Shown here: piece by piece, positions 8,081-16,222 of the stretch | How the letters are laid out: each line of letters starts with the position of its first letter | Numbering within the stretch: position 1 is the first letter of the stretch | Assembly (NCBI GenBank): GCA_031287525.1 | Contig: JAITSU010000012.1 | Coordinates: 1 to 35,462 of the forward strand | DNA length: 35,462 nucleotides | Origin: Zoogloeaceae bacterium | GTDB taxonomy: Bacteria > Pseudomonadota > Gammaproteobacteria > Burkholderiales > Rhodocyclaceae | Reading direction: 5' to 3' | Notes under the pieces: model-generated | The model's database searches: none | Seen by the model: the letters and a program-made list of their open reading frames with translations, nothing else | Told to the model about the DNA's origin: nothing | Position numbers and translations under genes: made by a program

Positions 8081-8854
8081 TCAATTTCCCTGCCGCCGAA
8101 ACACCCACCGATTCCCCTCGCTGGCGGCGGGAACGTAAGCATAGCCTTCGGCGTCAAAGCTTTTCAGGTCTTCCGGCTTGGTCAGGCGGCGCTGGATGAT
8201 GTAGCGGGTCATCAGACCGCGCGCGCGTTTGGCGTAGAAGCTGATGATTTTGTACTTGCCGCCTTTCCAGTCTTCAAACACGGGTTGAATCACTGGCGTT
8301 GCCAGTTTTTGCGCGCGCGCCGCCTTGAAATACTCCTCCGAAGCGAGGTTGACGAGGCTTGCCGCGCCGGAAGCGTCGAGCGCGCTTTGTACGGCATGAA
8401 GCAGGTGGTCGCCCCACCATGCGTAGAGGTCTTTGCCTCTGCGGTTGGCAAGGCGCGTGCCCATTTCCAGACGGTAGGGCTGTATCAAATCCAGCGGGCG
8501 CAACAGCCCGTAAAGACCGGAGAGTATGCCCAGGCGCGTTTGCGCCCAGGCGAGGTCAGCGCGGTTCAGACTGGCGGCGTCCAGCCCTTCATAAACATCG
8601 CCCGCGAACGCCAGCGCCGCCTGCTTTGCGTTTTCCGGCGTGAAGGGACGCGACCATGTGGCGTAGCGGGCAACATTTAACGCCGCCAGCGCGTCACTCA
8701 ACCCCATCAGGCTGGCGACCTCGGCGGGCGTGAGTCGGCGCAAGTATTCAATCAACGCGGCGGATTCATCCAGCCAGTCGCATTGACTGTATTCGGCAAT
8801 ATGCGGCGGCGTCGTGAAATCCAGCGTCTTGGCGGGGGAGAGGAGGATGTACAT
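8081..8854 (-). CDS. yaaA: YaaA family peroxide-stress protein
   Basis: 257 residues, the usual length for YaaA (DUF328, UPF0246). The start is placed at [13 protein letters not shown], the conserved N-terminus; the open frame runs 26 codons further upstream but into a repeat. Conserved blocks include [45 protein letters not shown] and FYAKRARG. In E. coli YaaA lowers free intracellular iron during hydrogen peroxide stress, limiting DNA and protein damage, and is OxyR-controlled; I see no obvious OxyR site here. It is cytoplasmic, and followed by the XRE gene. Confidence 0.92.
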   Translation of the reverse strand: MYILLSPAKTLDFTTPPHIAEYSQCDWLDESAALIEYLRRLTPAEVASLMGLSDALAALNVARYATWSRPFTPENAKQAALAFAGDVYEGLDAASLNRADLAWAQTRLGILSGLYGLLRPLDLIQPYRLEMGTRLANRRGKDLYAWWGDHLLHAVQSALDASGAASLVNLASEEYFKAARAQKLATPVIQPVFEDWKGGKYKIISFYAKRARGLMTRYIIQRRLTKPEDLKSFDAEGYAYVPAASEGNRWVFRRQGN

Positions 8855-8861
8855 GCGGGTG

Positions 8862-8900
8862 TCAGGAGGCAGGTATCGGGTGGCAGGTGACAGGATTATT
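8862..8900. repeat. Short heptamer-type repeat (CAGG-rich)
   Basis: TGTCAGG, CAGGTATCGGG, CAGGTGACAGG units lie between the divergent yaaA and thrH genes. They belong to the same class as those at 14863-14905, 18505-18601, 22996-23022, 28722-28793, 30605-30640 and 32980-33018. Confidence 0.5.
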
Positions 8901-9041
8901 GACCGAAGGCGCGGTTGCTGCCAAATGTTCAATTGAGGAGTTTATCCGCCAGCGGCGATTGGTTGCGCGGGATGCTGAATCGCCCCCTACGCGCGGCAAA
9001 CGGGTAAAATCGCGCTTTCTGAATCTCATCGGGAGTGGGTT

Positions 9042-9653
9042 GTGCGTATTGTTTGTCTTGATATGGAAGGCGTGCTGGTGCCGGAAATCTGGGTGGAGTT
9101 CGCTGAACGCGCGGGCATTCCGGCGTTGTGCCGCACGACGCGGGATGAGCCGGATTATGACAAGCTGATGAGCTTCCGGTTGAATGAGTTGCGTCAGCGC
9201 GGGCTGGGGCTGCCGGATATTCAGAAGGTCATCGCGGACATGGGGCCGATGCCGGGGGCGCGGGCGTTTCTGGATGGACTGCGCGAAACGTATCAACTGG
9301 TGATTCTCTCCGACACGTTTTACGAATTCGCGCATCCGCTGATGCGCCAACTGGGGTGGCCAACGCTGTTTTGTCATCGTCTGGAAACCGACGCGCGCGG
9401 TTTTGTGGTCAATTACCACTTGCGGATGAAAAACCAGAAACAGGAAGCCGTGCGCCGCCTGAAAGAACTGAATTTCAAGACGGTGGCGGCGGGCGATTCC
9501 TACAACGATACGGCCATGTTGGGCGAGGCGGACGGCGGCATTTTGTTCTGTCCGCCGGATAATGTGATTCGGGAATTCCCGCAATTCCCCGTGGCGCGTG
9601 ATTACGCCGCGCTGCGCGCCGAGATTGACGCGGCGTTTGCGCGGGCTGGTTGA
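9042..9653 (+). CDS. thrH: Phosphoserine phosphatase / homoserine phosphotransferase ThrH
   Basis: 203 residues, full length for ThrH, a HAD-superfamily enzyme that dephosphorylates phosphoserine (serine synthesis) and can pass the phosphate to homoserine. It starts at GTG 9042. HAD motif I is CLDMEGVLVPEIW (ThrH-type DxEG), motif II is LSDTFYEF, a conserved Lys lies in the NQKQEAVRRLK stretch, and motif III/IV is AGDSYNDTAML. ThrH proteins lack the N-terminal ACT-like region of SerB, as here. It overlaps the dsbD start (TGATG), so the two are likely co-transcribed. A TAAAAT at 9005-9010 may be the -10 element; no -35 is clear. Confidence 0.92.
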   Translation: MRIVCLDMEGVLVPEIWVEFAERAGIPALCRTTRDEPDYDKLMSFRLNELRQRGLGLPDIQKVIADMGPMPGARAFLDGLRETYQLVILSDTFYEFAHPLMRQLGWPTLFCHRLETDARGFVVNYHLRMKNQKQEAVRRLKELNFKTVAAGDSYNDTAMLGEADGGILFCPPDNVIREFPQFPVARDYAALRAEIDAAFARAG

Positions 9654-11482
9654 TGAACATGCGCCTGTTGAATTTCCTGTGCGCGCTCTTCTACAGCGTG
9701 GCTTTCCTGCCACTTGCTGCCCACGCCGCCGAATTCCTTGACCCTGCCATCGCTTTCCAGCCTGCTGCGCGGGCGCTGGATGACCGGACGCTGGAAGTGC
9801 GCTTTGCCATTGCGGACGGTTATTACCTGTACCGTGACCGTTTCCGTTTCGCGGCGGAGAACATCACGCTGGGTACGCCGCAACTGCCAGCGGGCAAGGA
9901 AAAAGATGACGAGAATTTCGGCAAGGTGGCCGTGTTTTACAAGGAAGTCGCCATCCGCCTGCCGGTCGAGCGCAATGCTTCCGGCATCATCAGTTTCACC
10001 TTGCGGGTGACTTCGCAGGGCTGCGCCGAATCGGGTTTGTGCTACCTGCCGCAAACGCAGGATTTGCGGGTGGAATTACCCGCCGAAGGAACCGTGCCGG
10101 TCGCGCTGGCGACAGATGCGAGCGGCAGTGCGGGCGGCGTGAATGGCACGGGCGATGACAGCGGCTTTTTCGCCGCGACCTTGGGGCAAGCCGGTTTCTG
10201 GGGCAAGCTCTCCCTCTTTTTTGTCGCCGGATTGGGGCTGGCGTTTACGCCTTGCGTGTTTCCTATGCTGCCCATCCTTTCCAGCCTGATTGTCGGACAC
10301 GCCGAGCGCGGCAAGCGGGAAACCGTCAGCAAACGCCGCGCCTTTCTGCTCTCCCTGTTTTATGTTCTGGGCATGGCGTTGACCTACGCTGCCGCTGGCG
10401 TGGCGGCGGGGCTTTCCGGCAGTCTGCTGTCCAACGCCCTGCAAAATGTCTGGGCGCTGTCCATTTTCGCGGGCATTTTTGTGTTGCTCGCCTTCGCCAT
10501 GTTCGGTTTTTACACCCTGCAAATGCCCGCCGCCCTGCAAAGCGCCTTCGCCGCGCGTTCGCGGCATTTTCAGGGCGGGCATTTTTTCGCGGTATTCGTC
10601 ATGGGCGCGCTTTCGGCGCTCATCGTCGGCCCCTGCGTCGCCGCGCCGCTGGCGGGCGCGCTGATTTACATCGGCGCCAGCGGCGACGCCATTCTCGGTG
10701 GCGCGGCGCTGTTTGTCATGGCGCTGGGCATGGGCGTCCCCCTGCTGGCCGTCGGACTTTCGGCAGGCGCGTTACTGCCTCGCGCCGGAGCGTGGATGGA
10801 GAATGTCAAAAAAGGCTTCGGCGTGTTGCTGCTGGCGACCGCCGTCTGGCTGGTATCGCCCGTCATCCCCGCGCTGGCCGTCATGCTCGCCTATGCCAGC
10901 ATCCTGCTGGTTGCCGCCATCTACCTGCACGCGCTCGACCCGCTGCCGATCAACGCGGGCGGCTGGCGGCGTTTCTGGAAAGGCGTCGGCGCGGTCATGC
11001 TGCTCTGGGGTGCGGCCTTGCTCATCGGCGCGCTTGCCGGCAGCCGCGACCCTCTGCAACCGCTCGCCGTGCTGAGTTCCGGCGGTAGCGACAGCGCCCC
11101 GTCGCCCCTGGCATTTGAACGGGTCGCGGACACTGCCGCGCTGGACGCGCGTCTGCAAAACGCCGACCGTCCGGTGATGCTGGATTTTTATGCTGACTGG
11201 TGTAGCGATTGCAAAAGAATGGAACGTTTAACCTTTAGTGATCCCACAGTGCGTACCCAACTGGAAGGCTACGTCCGCCTGCAAGCCGACGTAACGGCAA
11301 ACAGCGCCGCTGACAAGGCACTGCTGCAACGCTTCGGCTTGTATGGCCCGCCGGGGATTATTTTCTTTGACGCCAGAGGTCAGGAAATTCGGGGGTTGCG
11401 CGTGGTCGGGTTTCAGGATGCCAGACAGTTCGGAGCGGTTTTGCGGCAGGTTTCCGAAAACGCCAGCGCCCTTGCCATCTGA
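9653..11482 (+). CDS. dsbD: Thiol:disulfide interchange protein DsbD
   Basis: 609 residues, the normal size. It is an inner-membrane reductant transporter that takes electrons from cytoplasmic thioredoxin and reduces periplasmic DsbC and CcmG-type proteins. Three parts are visible. After a signal peptide (ends near AAHAAEF) the N-terminal periplasmic domain carries the redox Cys pair in QGCAESGLCYLP. The central eight-helix membrane domain holds the two redox cysteines in TPCVFPMLP and VGPCVAAPLAG. The C-terminal thioredoxin-like domain has DFYADWCSDCKRME (a CxxC motif) and the cis-Pro block YGPPGIIFF. All six catalytic cysteines are present. ATG 9653 overlaps the thrH stop; the next gene starts 17 bp after its stop. 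Confidence 0.95.
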   Translation: MNMRLLNFLCALFYSVAFLPLAAHAAEFLDPAIAFQPAARALDDRTLEVRFAIADGYYLYRDRFRFAAENITLGTPQLPAGKEKDDENFGKVAVFYKEVAIRLPVERNASGIISFTLRVTSQGCAESGLCYLPQTQDLRVELPAEGTVPVALATDASGSAGGVNGTGDDSGFFAATLGQAGFWGKLSLFFVAGLGLAFTPCVFPMLPILSSLIVGHAERGKRETVSKRRAFLLSLFYVLGMALTYAAAGVAAGLSGSLLSNALQNVWALSIFAGIFVLLAFAMFGFYTLQMPAALQSAFAARSRHFQGGHFFAVFVMGALSALIVGPCVAAPLAGALIYIGASGDAILGGAALFVMALGMGVPLLAVGLSAGALLPRAGAWMENVKKGFGVLLLATAVWLVSPVIPALAVMLAYASILLVAAIYLHALDPLPINAGGWRRFWKGVGAVMLLWGAALLIGALAGSRDPLQPLAVLSSGGSDSAPSPLAFERVADTAALDARLQNADRPVMLDFYADWCSDCKRMERLTFSDPTVRTQLEGYVRLQADVTANSAADKALLQRFGLYGPPGIIFFDARGQEIRGLRVVGFQDARQFGAVLRQVSENASALAI

Positions 11483-11499
11483 ACCGCGCAAGGGCTAAC

Positions 11500-11988
11500 G
11501 TGAACACCTCCCTCTCCAGGCTCACGCATCGCATCGGGGAAACCTTGCGCGTCCAAAATGAAAGGCTGGCAACGGCGGAATCCTGCACCGGCGGCTGGGT
11601 AGCGCAGGAATTGACCGCCATTGCCGGTTCGTCGGAATGGTTTGAGCGCGGCTTCGTCACCTACTCCAACGCCGCCAAGGTGGAGATGTTGGGCGTACCG
11701 CCGGAAACGCTGGCGCAACATGGCGCGGTGTCGGAAGCCACGGCGCTCGCCATGACAAACGGCGCGCTCGCGCATAGCCACGCGGGGTGGTCGCTGGCCA
11801 TCACCGGCATCGCAGGCCCCGGCGGTGGCTCGCCGGAAAAACCCGTCGGCACGGTTTGTTTTGCCTGGGCAGGGGCGGGAATGGCAAGCGCCGCCACGCG
11901 CCGCTTTTCGGGCGAACGCGCAGAAGTCCGCCGTCAATCGGTTGAATTTGCGCTCACGGAATTGCTGCGGAAATTGTCGGAGCGATGA
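11500..11988 (+). CDS. pncC: Nicotinamide-nucleotide amidohydrolase (CinA C-terminal type)
   Basis: 162 residues, corresponding to the stand-alone CinA C-terminal domain (PncC/YgaD type). It deamidates nicotinamide mononucleotide to nicotinic acid mononucleotide in pyridine-nucleotide recycling. Family blocks are LATAESCTGGWVAQELT, WFERGFVTYSNAAK, GITGIAGPGG-like (AITGIAGPGGGSPEKPVGTV) and the C-terminal FSGERAEVR. It starts at GTG 11500 behind AAGGG. It is the third gene of the thrH-dsbD run, and its stop lies 7 bp from the convergent GGDEF/EAL gene with no hairpin between. Confidence 0.92.
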   Translation: MNTSLSRLTHRIGETLRVQNERLATAESCTGGWVAQELTAIAGSSEWFERGFVTYSNAAKVEMLGVPPETLAQHGAVSEATALAMTNGALAHSHAGWSLAITGIAGPGGGSPEKPVGTVCFAWAGAGMASAATRRFSGERAEVRRQSVEFALTELLRKLSER

Positions 11989-11995
11989 ATCATCA

Positions 11996-14665
11996 TCAAT
12001 GCGCCATCTTCTCCGCCATCCGAAACGCCTCGCGGATGTTGTTACGCAGCAATTCTTCGTCCCAGGGCTTGGTAAAGAACTTGTGAATCGCGCCCTGATT
12101 GAGCGCCTGGGCAATCACTTCGATGTCGGAATAGCCGGAGAGTACGATACGCATGGTGTCGGGATGCAGGTCTTTGACGCGGGAAAAGAATGCCGTGCCG
12201 CTCATTTTCGGCATCATCTGGCTGGCAACAACCACCTGCACATTGTGCCGCGCCAGCAATTCAAAGGCCTCGTCGGGGTCTGTGGTCTTCAGCACCTCGT
12301 AGTCATCCTGCCGCAACAATCGTTTCAGGGAGCGCAGGATGTCGGGGTCGTCGTCCAGGAGCAGCAGAGTGCGGGCTTTTGTTTTCTGCGTGACGGTCAG
12401 ACGCTTATCCTCGCGCAGAAAGGCTGTGCAGGCGTCAGCGTCAAGCGGATAGCTGAAAAAGAAGCCCTGTATGGCGGCGCAACCGCGCTGGCGCAGAAAG
12501 TTCAACTGGCTGTCGGTTTCCACGCCTTCTGCCAGCGCCGACATGTTCAAACTCCGCGCCAGCGCGATGGTGGCGCTGGCGATGGCGGCATTGGTGGGAT
12601 TGGAGGTGATGTCACGCACGAAGGACTGGTCAATCTTGATTTTGTCGAGCGGAAAGCGGGAAAGATAGGCAAGCGAAGAATAGCCAGTGCCAAAATCGTC
12701 AAGCGCCAGCTTGACGCCCAGCGCGTGCAGACGGCGCGTAATGTTGATGGACTCTTCGGCATCCTCGAAAAAGGCGCTTTCGGTCAATTCGATTTCCAGA
12801 TAACGCGCCGGAAGCCCGCTGTGTTTCAGGGCGTCTTCAACCACCGCCAGCAGATTCTTGGCGCGGAACTGATATACGGAAACATTGACCGCCATAATCA
12901 ATGGCGGCAAGCCTTCATCCAGCCAACGCTTTGCCTGCGCGCAGGCTTCGTTCATCGCCCATACCCCCAAGCCAAGAATCAGTCCGCTCTGTTCGGCAAT
13001 CGGGATAAATTCGGCGGGCGCAATCGAACCGAATTCCGGGCTTTTCCAGCGCATCAGGGCTTCCACGCCATTGATCTGACCACTGACGATATCCACCTGC
13101 GGCTGGTAAAACAGCTTGAACTCGCCATTTTCCAACGCCTGCCGCATCTGGGTTTCCAGATGCATACGCTGGCGCATCTGCAAACTCAATTCGGCGGTGT
13201 AAAAACAGAAGGTGTCGCGCCCCAGTTTTTTGGCGTGGTACATGGCGGTGTCGGCGTTCTGAATCAGATCAATCGCCGTCTTGCCGTCTTCCGGGTACAC
13301 GCTGATGCCCAGCGAGGCGCTGATGTAAATCTCGTTGCCTGCCTCGATTCTGACGGGTTGGCGCATCAATTCCAGCACGAGTTGCGCCATGCGCGCCACT
13401 TCGTCTGGATGCTTGACATGTTCCTGAATCAGCATGAATTCGTCGCCGCCCAGACGACCGAAGGTATCCTTGCCGCGCACCCGCTCCTTGATGCTGCGGG
13501 CAACACGTTGCAACACCTGATCGCCCACCGGATGCCCCAGACTGTCGTTAATGTTCTTGAAGCGGTCGAGGTCGATGCAAATCAGCCCCACCCGCGTCTC
13601 ATTGCGCGCCGCTTCTTCAATGGCAAAATTCAAACGCGATGTCGCCAGCAGACGGTTAGGCAAGCGGGTTAATGGGTCGTAGTGCGCCAGTTGCTCGCGT
13701 TCGCGCTCGCTTTGTTTCAGGCGCGAAAGGTCGGCGATCACGCCCACATAGTGCGTCAGCACGCCCTTGTCGCGCACCCCGCGCACGCGCAGGAATTGCG
13801 GCGAAGCCTCGCCATTCTTGTTGCGATTGACAATCTCTCCCTGCCATTCGCCATGTTCCCGCAAGCTCGCCCACATCGCCTGAAAAAACTCCGGCCCCTG
13901 CAAATCGGATTTCACCAGCGAGGGATTCTGCCCGATGGCTTCTTCCTGACTGTAACCGCTTTGTTCGCACCACGCCTTGTTGACAAACACCATACGCATT
14001 TTGGCGTCGGTAATAATCACGCCGTCATTGGTGATGGAAAGCACGGTCAACGCCCGCCGCAGTTGTTGCTCCTGTTCCGAAAAAGCGACCGCGCGACCGG
14101 CTTCCAGGGCAAAACGCTGAAAACACGCCTGCATTTCCGCGTCCGGCTGCGTGGGTACGCGAGCGTAAAAATTCATCACCCCCAGACTGTCGCCCTGGGT
14201 ATTCGCCAGCGGCAACGACCAGAGCGTAGAAAACCCCGCGCCGCGCTGCAACGCCTGCATCCTGATGCGCTGCGGGCAGTGGGCGCACTCCACCGCCTGC
14301 GCGATGTCCTCCAGAAACAACGGACAGGCGGAAGATTGCAGCGCGTGTTGGGCGCAGCCATAATTTTCCAGGATCCCCTCTGGCGTCGAACAATAACTCT
14401 TGCTCATGCCCGGCGCGGCTTTCAGGGCAAATGACTGCTGCATTTCATTGAATAACCAGAACGCCACCCGCCAGTCGGGAAAACGTTTTTCCACATCGGC
14501 GCTAATGGCTTCCAGCGTTTTGGTCAGCGATACCCCTTCAAACGCCAATCGGTAGACTGCCCTGCGCTCCGCGTCAAAGGCAGGCTTCCCAGACCTTCTG
14601 TCACCCCCGGATTTTTCCTGCGCTTCCATTGCGGAAGACTTTTTTTCAGTACGTTCTGAATTCAT
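11996..14665 (-). CDS. GAF-PAS-GGDEF-EAL protein with degenerate receiver tail
   Basis: 889 residues; a cyclic-di-GMP turnover protein. The order is a GAF-like sensor (about 40-200), a PAS domain (about 205-315), GGDEF (about 325-490) and EAL (about 500-750), ending in a response-regulator receiver (about 766-885). The GGDEF site is intact (RLGGDEF, 406-410), with an inhibitory RxxD (RGKD, 397-400) at the usual spacing. The EAL site is intact (EAL 535-537, ELTES, DDFGTGYSS, LAEGVET), so both synthesis and breakdown are possible. The receiver has the acidic pocket (DDD at 771) and the conserved Lys (FFTKPW), but its phospho-acceptor position is Ser815 (VVVASQMMP) instead of Asp. The GAF part has cysteines at 92, 104, 114, 127 and 130, including a CxxC. 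AAGG lies 9 nt before the ATG. No transmembrane segment is seen. Confidence 0.93.
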   Translation of the reverse strand: MNSERTEKKSSAMEAQEKSGGDRRSGKPAFDAERRAVYRLAFEGVSLTKTLEAISADVEKRFPDWRVAFWLFNEMQQSFALKAAPGMSKSYCSTPEGILENYGCAQHALQSSACPLFLEDIAQAVECAHCPQRIRMQALQRGAGFSTLWSLPLANTQGDSLGVMNFYARVPTQPDAEMQACFQRFALEAGRAVAFSEQEQQLRRALTVLSITNDGVIITDAKMRMVFVNKAWCEQSGYSQEEAIGQNPSLVKSDLQGPEFFQAMWASLREHGEWQGEIVNRNKNGEASPQFLRVRGVRDKGVLTHYVGVIADLSRLKQSEREREQLAHYDPLTRLPNRLLATSRLNFAIEEAARNETRVGLICIDLDRFKNINDSLGHPVGDQVLQRVARSIKERVRGKDTFGRLGGDEFMLIQEHVKHPDEVARMAQLVLELMRQPVRIEAGNEIYISASLGISVYPEDGKTAIDLIQNADTAMYHAKKLGRDTFCFYTAELSLQMRQRMHLETQMRQALENGEFKLFYQPQVDIVSGQINGVEALMRWKSPEFGSIAPAEFIPIAEQSGLILGLGVWAMNEACAQAKRWLDEGLPPLIMAVNVSVYQFRAKNLLAVVEDALKHSGLPARYLEIELTESAFFEDAEESINITRRLHALGVKLALDDFGTGYSSLAYLSRFPLDKIKIDQSFVRDITSNPTNAAIASATIALARSLNMSALAEGVETDSQLNFLRQRGCAAIQGFFFSYPLDADACTAFLREDKRLTVTQKTKARTLLLLDDDPDILRSLKRLLRQDDYEVLKTTDPDEAFELLARHNVQVVVASQMMPKMSGTAFFSRVKDLHPDTMRIVLSGYSDIEVIAQALNQGAIHKFFTKPWDEELLRNNIREAFRMAEKMAH

Positions 14666-14862
14666 GGCGACAACCTTGAGATAGCGCTCCGAACAACCCT
14701 AAATATGCCTATGGTACTTCATTCGCTGTCCACATGTGTAAAGAAGAGCGCCCCTGATTCTGTCGCGTTTTTTGAATTTCAGGCAAAACCCTGCGTGAAA
14801 CCCGTTCGCCATAAAAGTTGGCGCAGCGGCACGGCACCATCCACCCCGCAAATACCGTCATC

Positions 14863-14905
14863 TGTCATCTGTCACCTGTCCCCTGTCCCCTGATTCCTGA
14901 TTCAC
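14863..14905. repeat. Heptamer repeat (CTGTCAC/CTGTCCC/CTGATTC)
   Basis: CTGTCAT, CTGTCAC, CTGTCCC, CTGTCCC, CTGATTC, CTGATTC follow each other at the 3' edge of the CDF transporter gene, in a 236-bp gap (14666-14901) that holds no gene otherwise. Same family as the other heptamer tracts in this window. Confidence 0.7.
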
Positions 14906-15810
14906 CTATCCAACACCAAATCTTCCTGCGAAAGCGGGTCTTCGATGGGTTCCAGATGAGTGAGGACATGCGAATACGGAATTTCGTGGCGGATGGCGGC
15001 TTCGATGGCTTCGGCGTAGTCGTGTCCGCGTTGCACTGTCCAGACGCCGGGTACGAGGACATGTACCGAAACGAAGACGCGCGCGCCGGCTTCGCGGGTG
15101 AGCAGGGCGTGGAAGCCGATGCCTTTTGCGCGGTAGGCGTCGAGCACGGCTTCGATACGCGCCTGTTCTTCCGGCGGCAGGGCGGCGTCCATTAAACCGG
15201 AGGCGGAGCGATAAATCAGGCTGACGCCCGTCCACATGATGTAGGCGGCGACCAGGAGCGCCAGCAGGGGGTCAAGCCAGGGCCAGCCGGTAATGCCGAC
15301 GGCGGCGACGCCGATGATGATGCCGACGGATGTCCATACGTCGGTCATCAGATGGCGGGAATCGGCTTCCAGCGCGATGGCGCGGTGTTTTTTGCCCGCC
15401 CGCGCGAGGACGCGGGAGGTGGCGAAATTGATGATGGAGGCGACGACGGCAACCGCCAGCCCGACGCCCACGGCGTCAAGCGCCCTTGGATGCAACATGC
15501 GTTCGATGGCTGCCGCGCCGATGCACAGGGCGGCGATGAGAATCAGCACACCTTCAAAACCGCTGGCGAAGTATTCCGCCTTGCTGTGTCCATAGGCGTG
15601 GTTTTCGTCCGCTGGCTGTTGGGCGATGGTGAGCATCCAGAGCGCCATGACCGCTCCGGCGAGGTTGACCAGGGATTCGAGCGCGTCGGAGAGCAAGCCC
15701 ACCGAGCCGGTCAGCCTCCATGCCCAGGTTTTGAGCAGAATGGTGGCGACGGCGGCGGCGATGGAAAGCCAGGCGTAAGGTTTCAGGTTGGGCAGGGGAG
15801 TGGCGGTCAT
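14902..15810 (-). CDS. Cation diffusion facilitator (CDF) metal efflux transporter
   Basis: 302 residues, typical of FieF/YiiP-like transporters, which export divalent metals (Zn, Fe, Mn, Cd) in exchange for protons. The start is the Met of MTATPLPNLKPYAWL (15810); codons further upstream run through the small-RNA region. The membrane domain carries the metal-site acidic motif LLSDALESLVNL and the second-half motif HAYGHSKAEYFASGFEG. A cytoplasmic ferredoxin-like C-terminal domain follows, with HVLVPGVWTVQRGHDYAE and the His-containing SHVLTHLEP. The exact metal cannot be told. The 3' end lies in a heptamer repeat. Confidence 0.9.
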   Translation of the reverse strand: MTATPLPNLKPYAWLSIAAAVATILLKTWAWRLTGSVGLLSDALESLVNLAGAVMALWMLTIAQQPADENHAYGHSKAEYFASGFEGVLILIAALCIGAAAIERMLHPRALDAVGVGLAVAVVASIINFATSRVLARAGKKHRAIALEADSRHLMTDVWTSVGIIIGVAAVGITGWPWLDPLLALLVAAYIMWTGVSLIYRSASGLMDAALPPEEQARIEAVLDAYRAKGIGFHALLTREAGARVFVSVHVLVPGVWTVQRGHDYAEAIEAAIRHEIPYSHVLTHLEPIEDPLSQEDLVLDR

Positions 15811-15850
15811 GAGCGCGATTGTATCGAAGCGGCGCGCAAACGGTGGACAA

Positions 15851-15876
15851 GAAAAACGCGGCTCGGAGAGCCGCGT
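15851..15876 (-). terminator. Intrinsic terminator of the small RNA
   Basis: ACGCGGCTC and GAGCCGCGT (15856-15864, 15868-15876) form a 9-bp GC-rich stem with a 3-nt loop. On the minus strand the stem runs into TTTTTC, the classic rho-independent form. Confidence 0.85.
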
Positions 15877-15942
15877 TAAATCCACACCAAAGGAGGAAGG
15901 GTGGAGGAGACACTGGTCAAGACCTGATGCAGGTCTTGTTAA
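15851..15942 (-). ncRNA. Candidate small RNA with anti-Shine-Dalgarno stretch
   Basis: Reading the minus strand, a promoter (15977-15949) is followed by a perfect 9-bp hairpin with a 3-nt loop (CAAGACCTG/CAGGTCTTG, 15938-15918). Next is a C/U-rich open stretch, CTCCTCCACCCTTCCTCCTT (about 15910-15891), complementary to Shine-Dalgarno sequences. It ends in a strong intrinsic terminator (15876-15851). There is no start codon with a useful frame. Predicted length is about 90 nt. Such C-rich loops are known in trans-acting RNAs that block ribosome binding. The gap to the CDF start is about 40 bp, so the terminator separates the two. Confidence 0.7.
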
Positions 15943-15948
15943 GCCCGA

Positions 15949-15977
15949 ATTATGGGTTAATTTTTCGCCAAAAGCAA
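15949..15977 (-). promoter_or_regulatory. Promoter of the small RNA
   Basis: On the minus strand TTGCTT (15977-15972), a 17-bp spacer and CATAAT (15954-15949). The predicted start lies near 15942. Confidence 0.6.
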
Positions 15978-15983
15978 GGAAAA

Positions 15984-16000
15984 TTTGTGCATTGCACAAA
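15984..16000. promoter_or_regulatory. Palindrome TTTGTGCATTGCACAAA, candidate operator
   Basis: A perfect 7-bp inverted repeat around ATT, 7 bp upstream of the -35 element of the small-RNA promoter and centred near -50. Its TGC-N3-GCA core resembles binding sites described for PHB-metabolism regulators (PhaR/PhbF) in betaproteobacteria, though it does not match every consensus position. The flanking 16001-16222 is AT-rich and without a gene; a TAAAAT at 16190-16195 may serve the OsmC-family gene. Confidence 0.45.
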
Positions 16001-16222
16001 ATAATTGTTGTTTTTCGTATTATTTTTTAATATGCGCTCAATTCATTGTTTTTATTTATAAAATAAAATCCCTTGGGATATTTAATGTAGTTTATCGGCA
16101 TTTAATTGCAAAAAGAATAAGGTTTTGGCGAAACATTTTGTGCGGTGCGTCAATGTTGGCGGGTGTCCATGCGGCTGTCCGAATCAGGCTAAAATGTTGC
16201 TTTTTCAAGACGGGGTCACAAG

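Noticed and set aside
11825-13672. 615-codon plus-strand frame across the GGDEF-EAL gene
   Set aside because: Antisense of an unambiguous multidomain gene; no recognisable domains.
14902-15999. Longer version of the CDF protein starting at 15999
   Set aside because: The extra 63 codons run through the sRNA hairpin and terminator; the conserved N-terminus starts at 15810.
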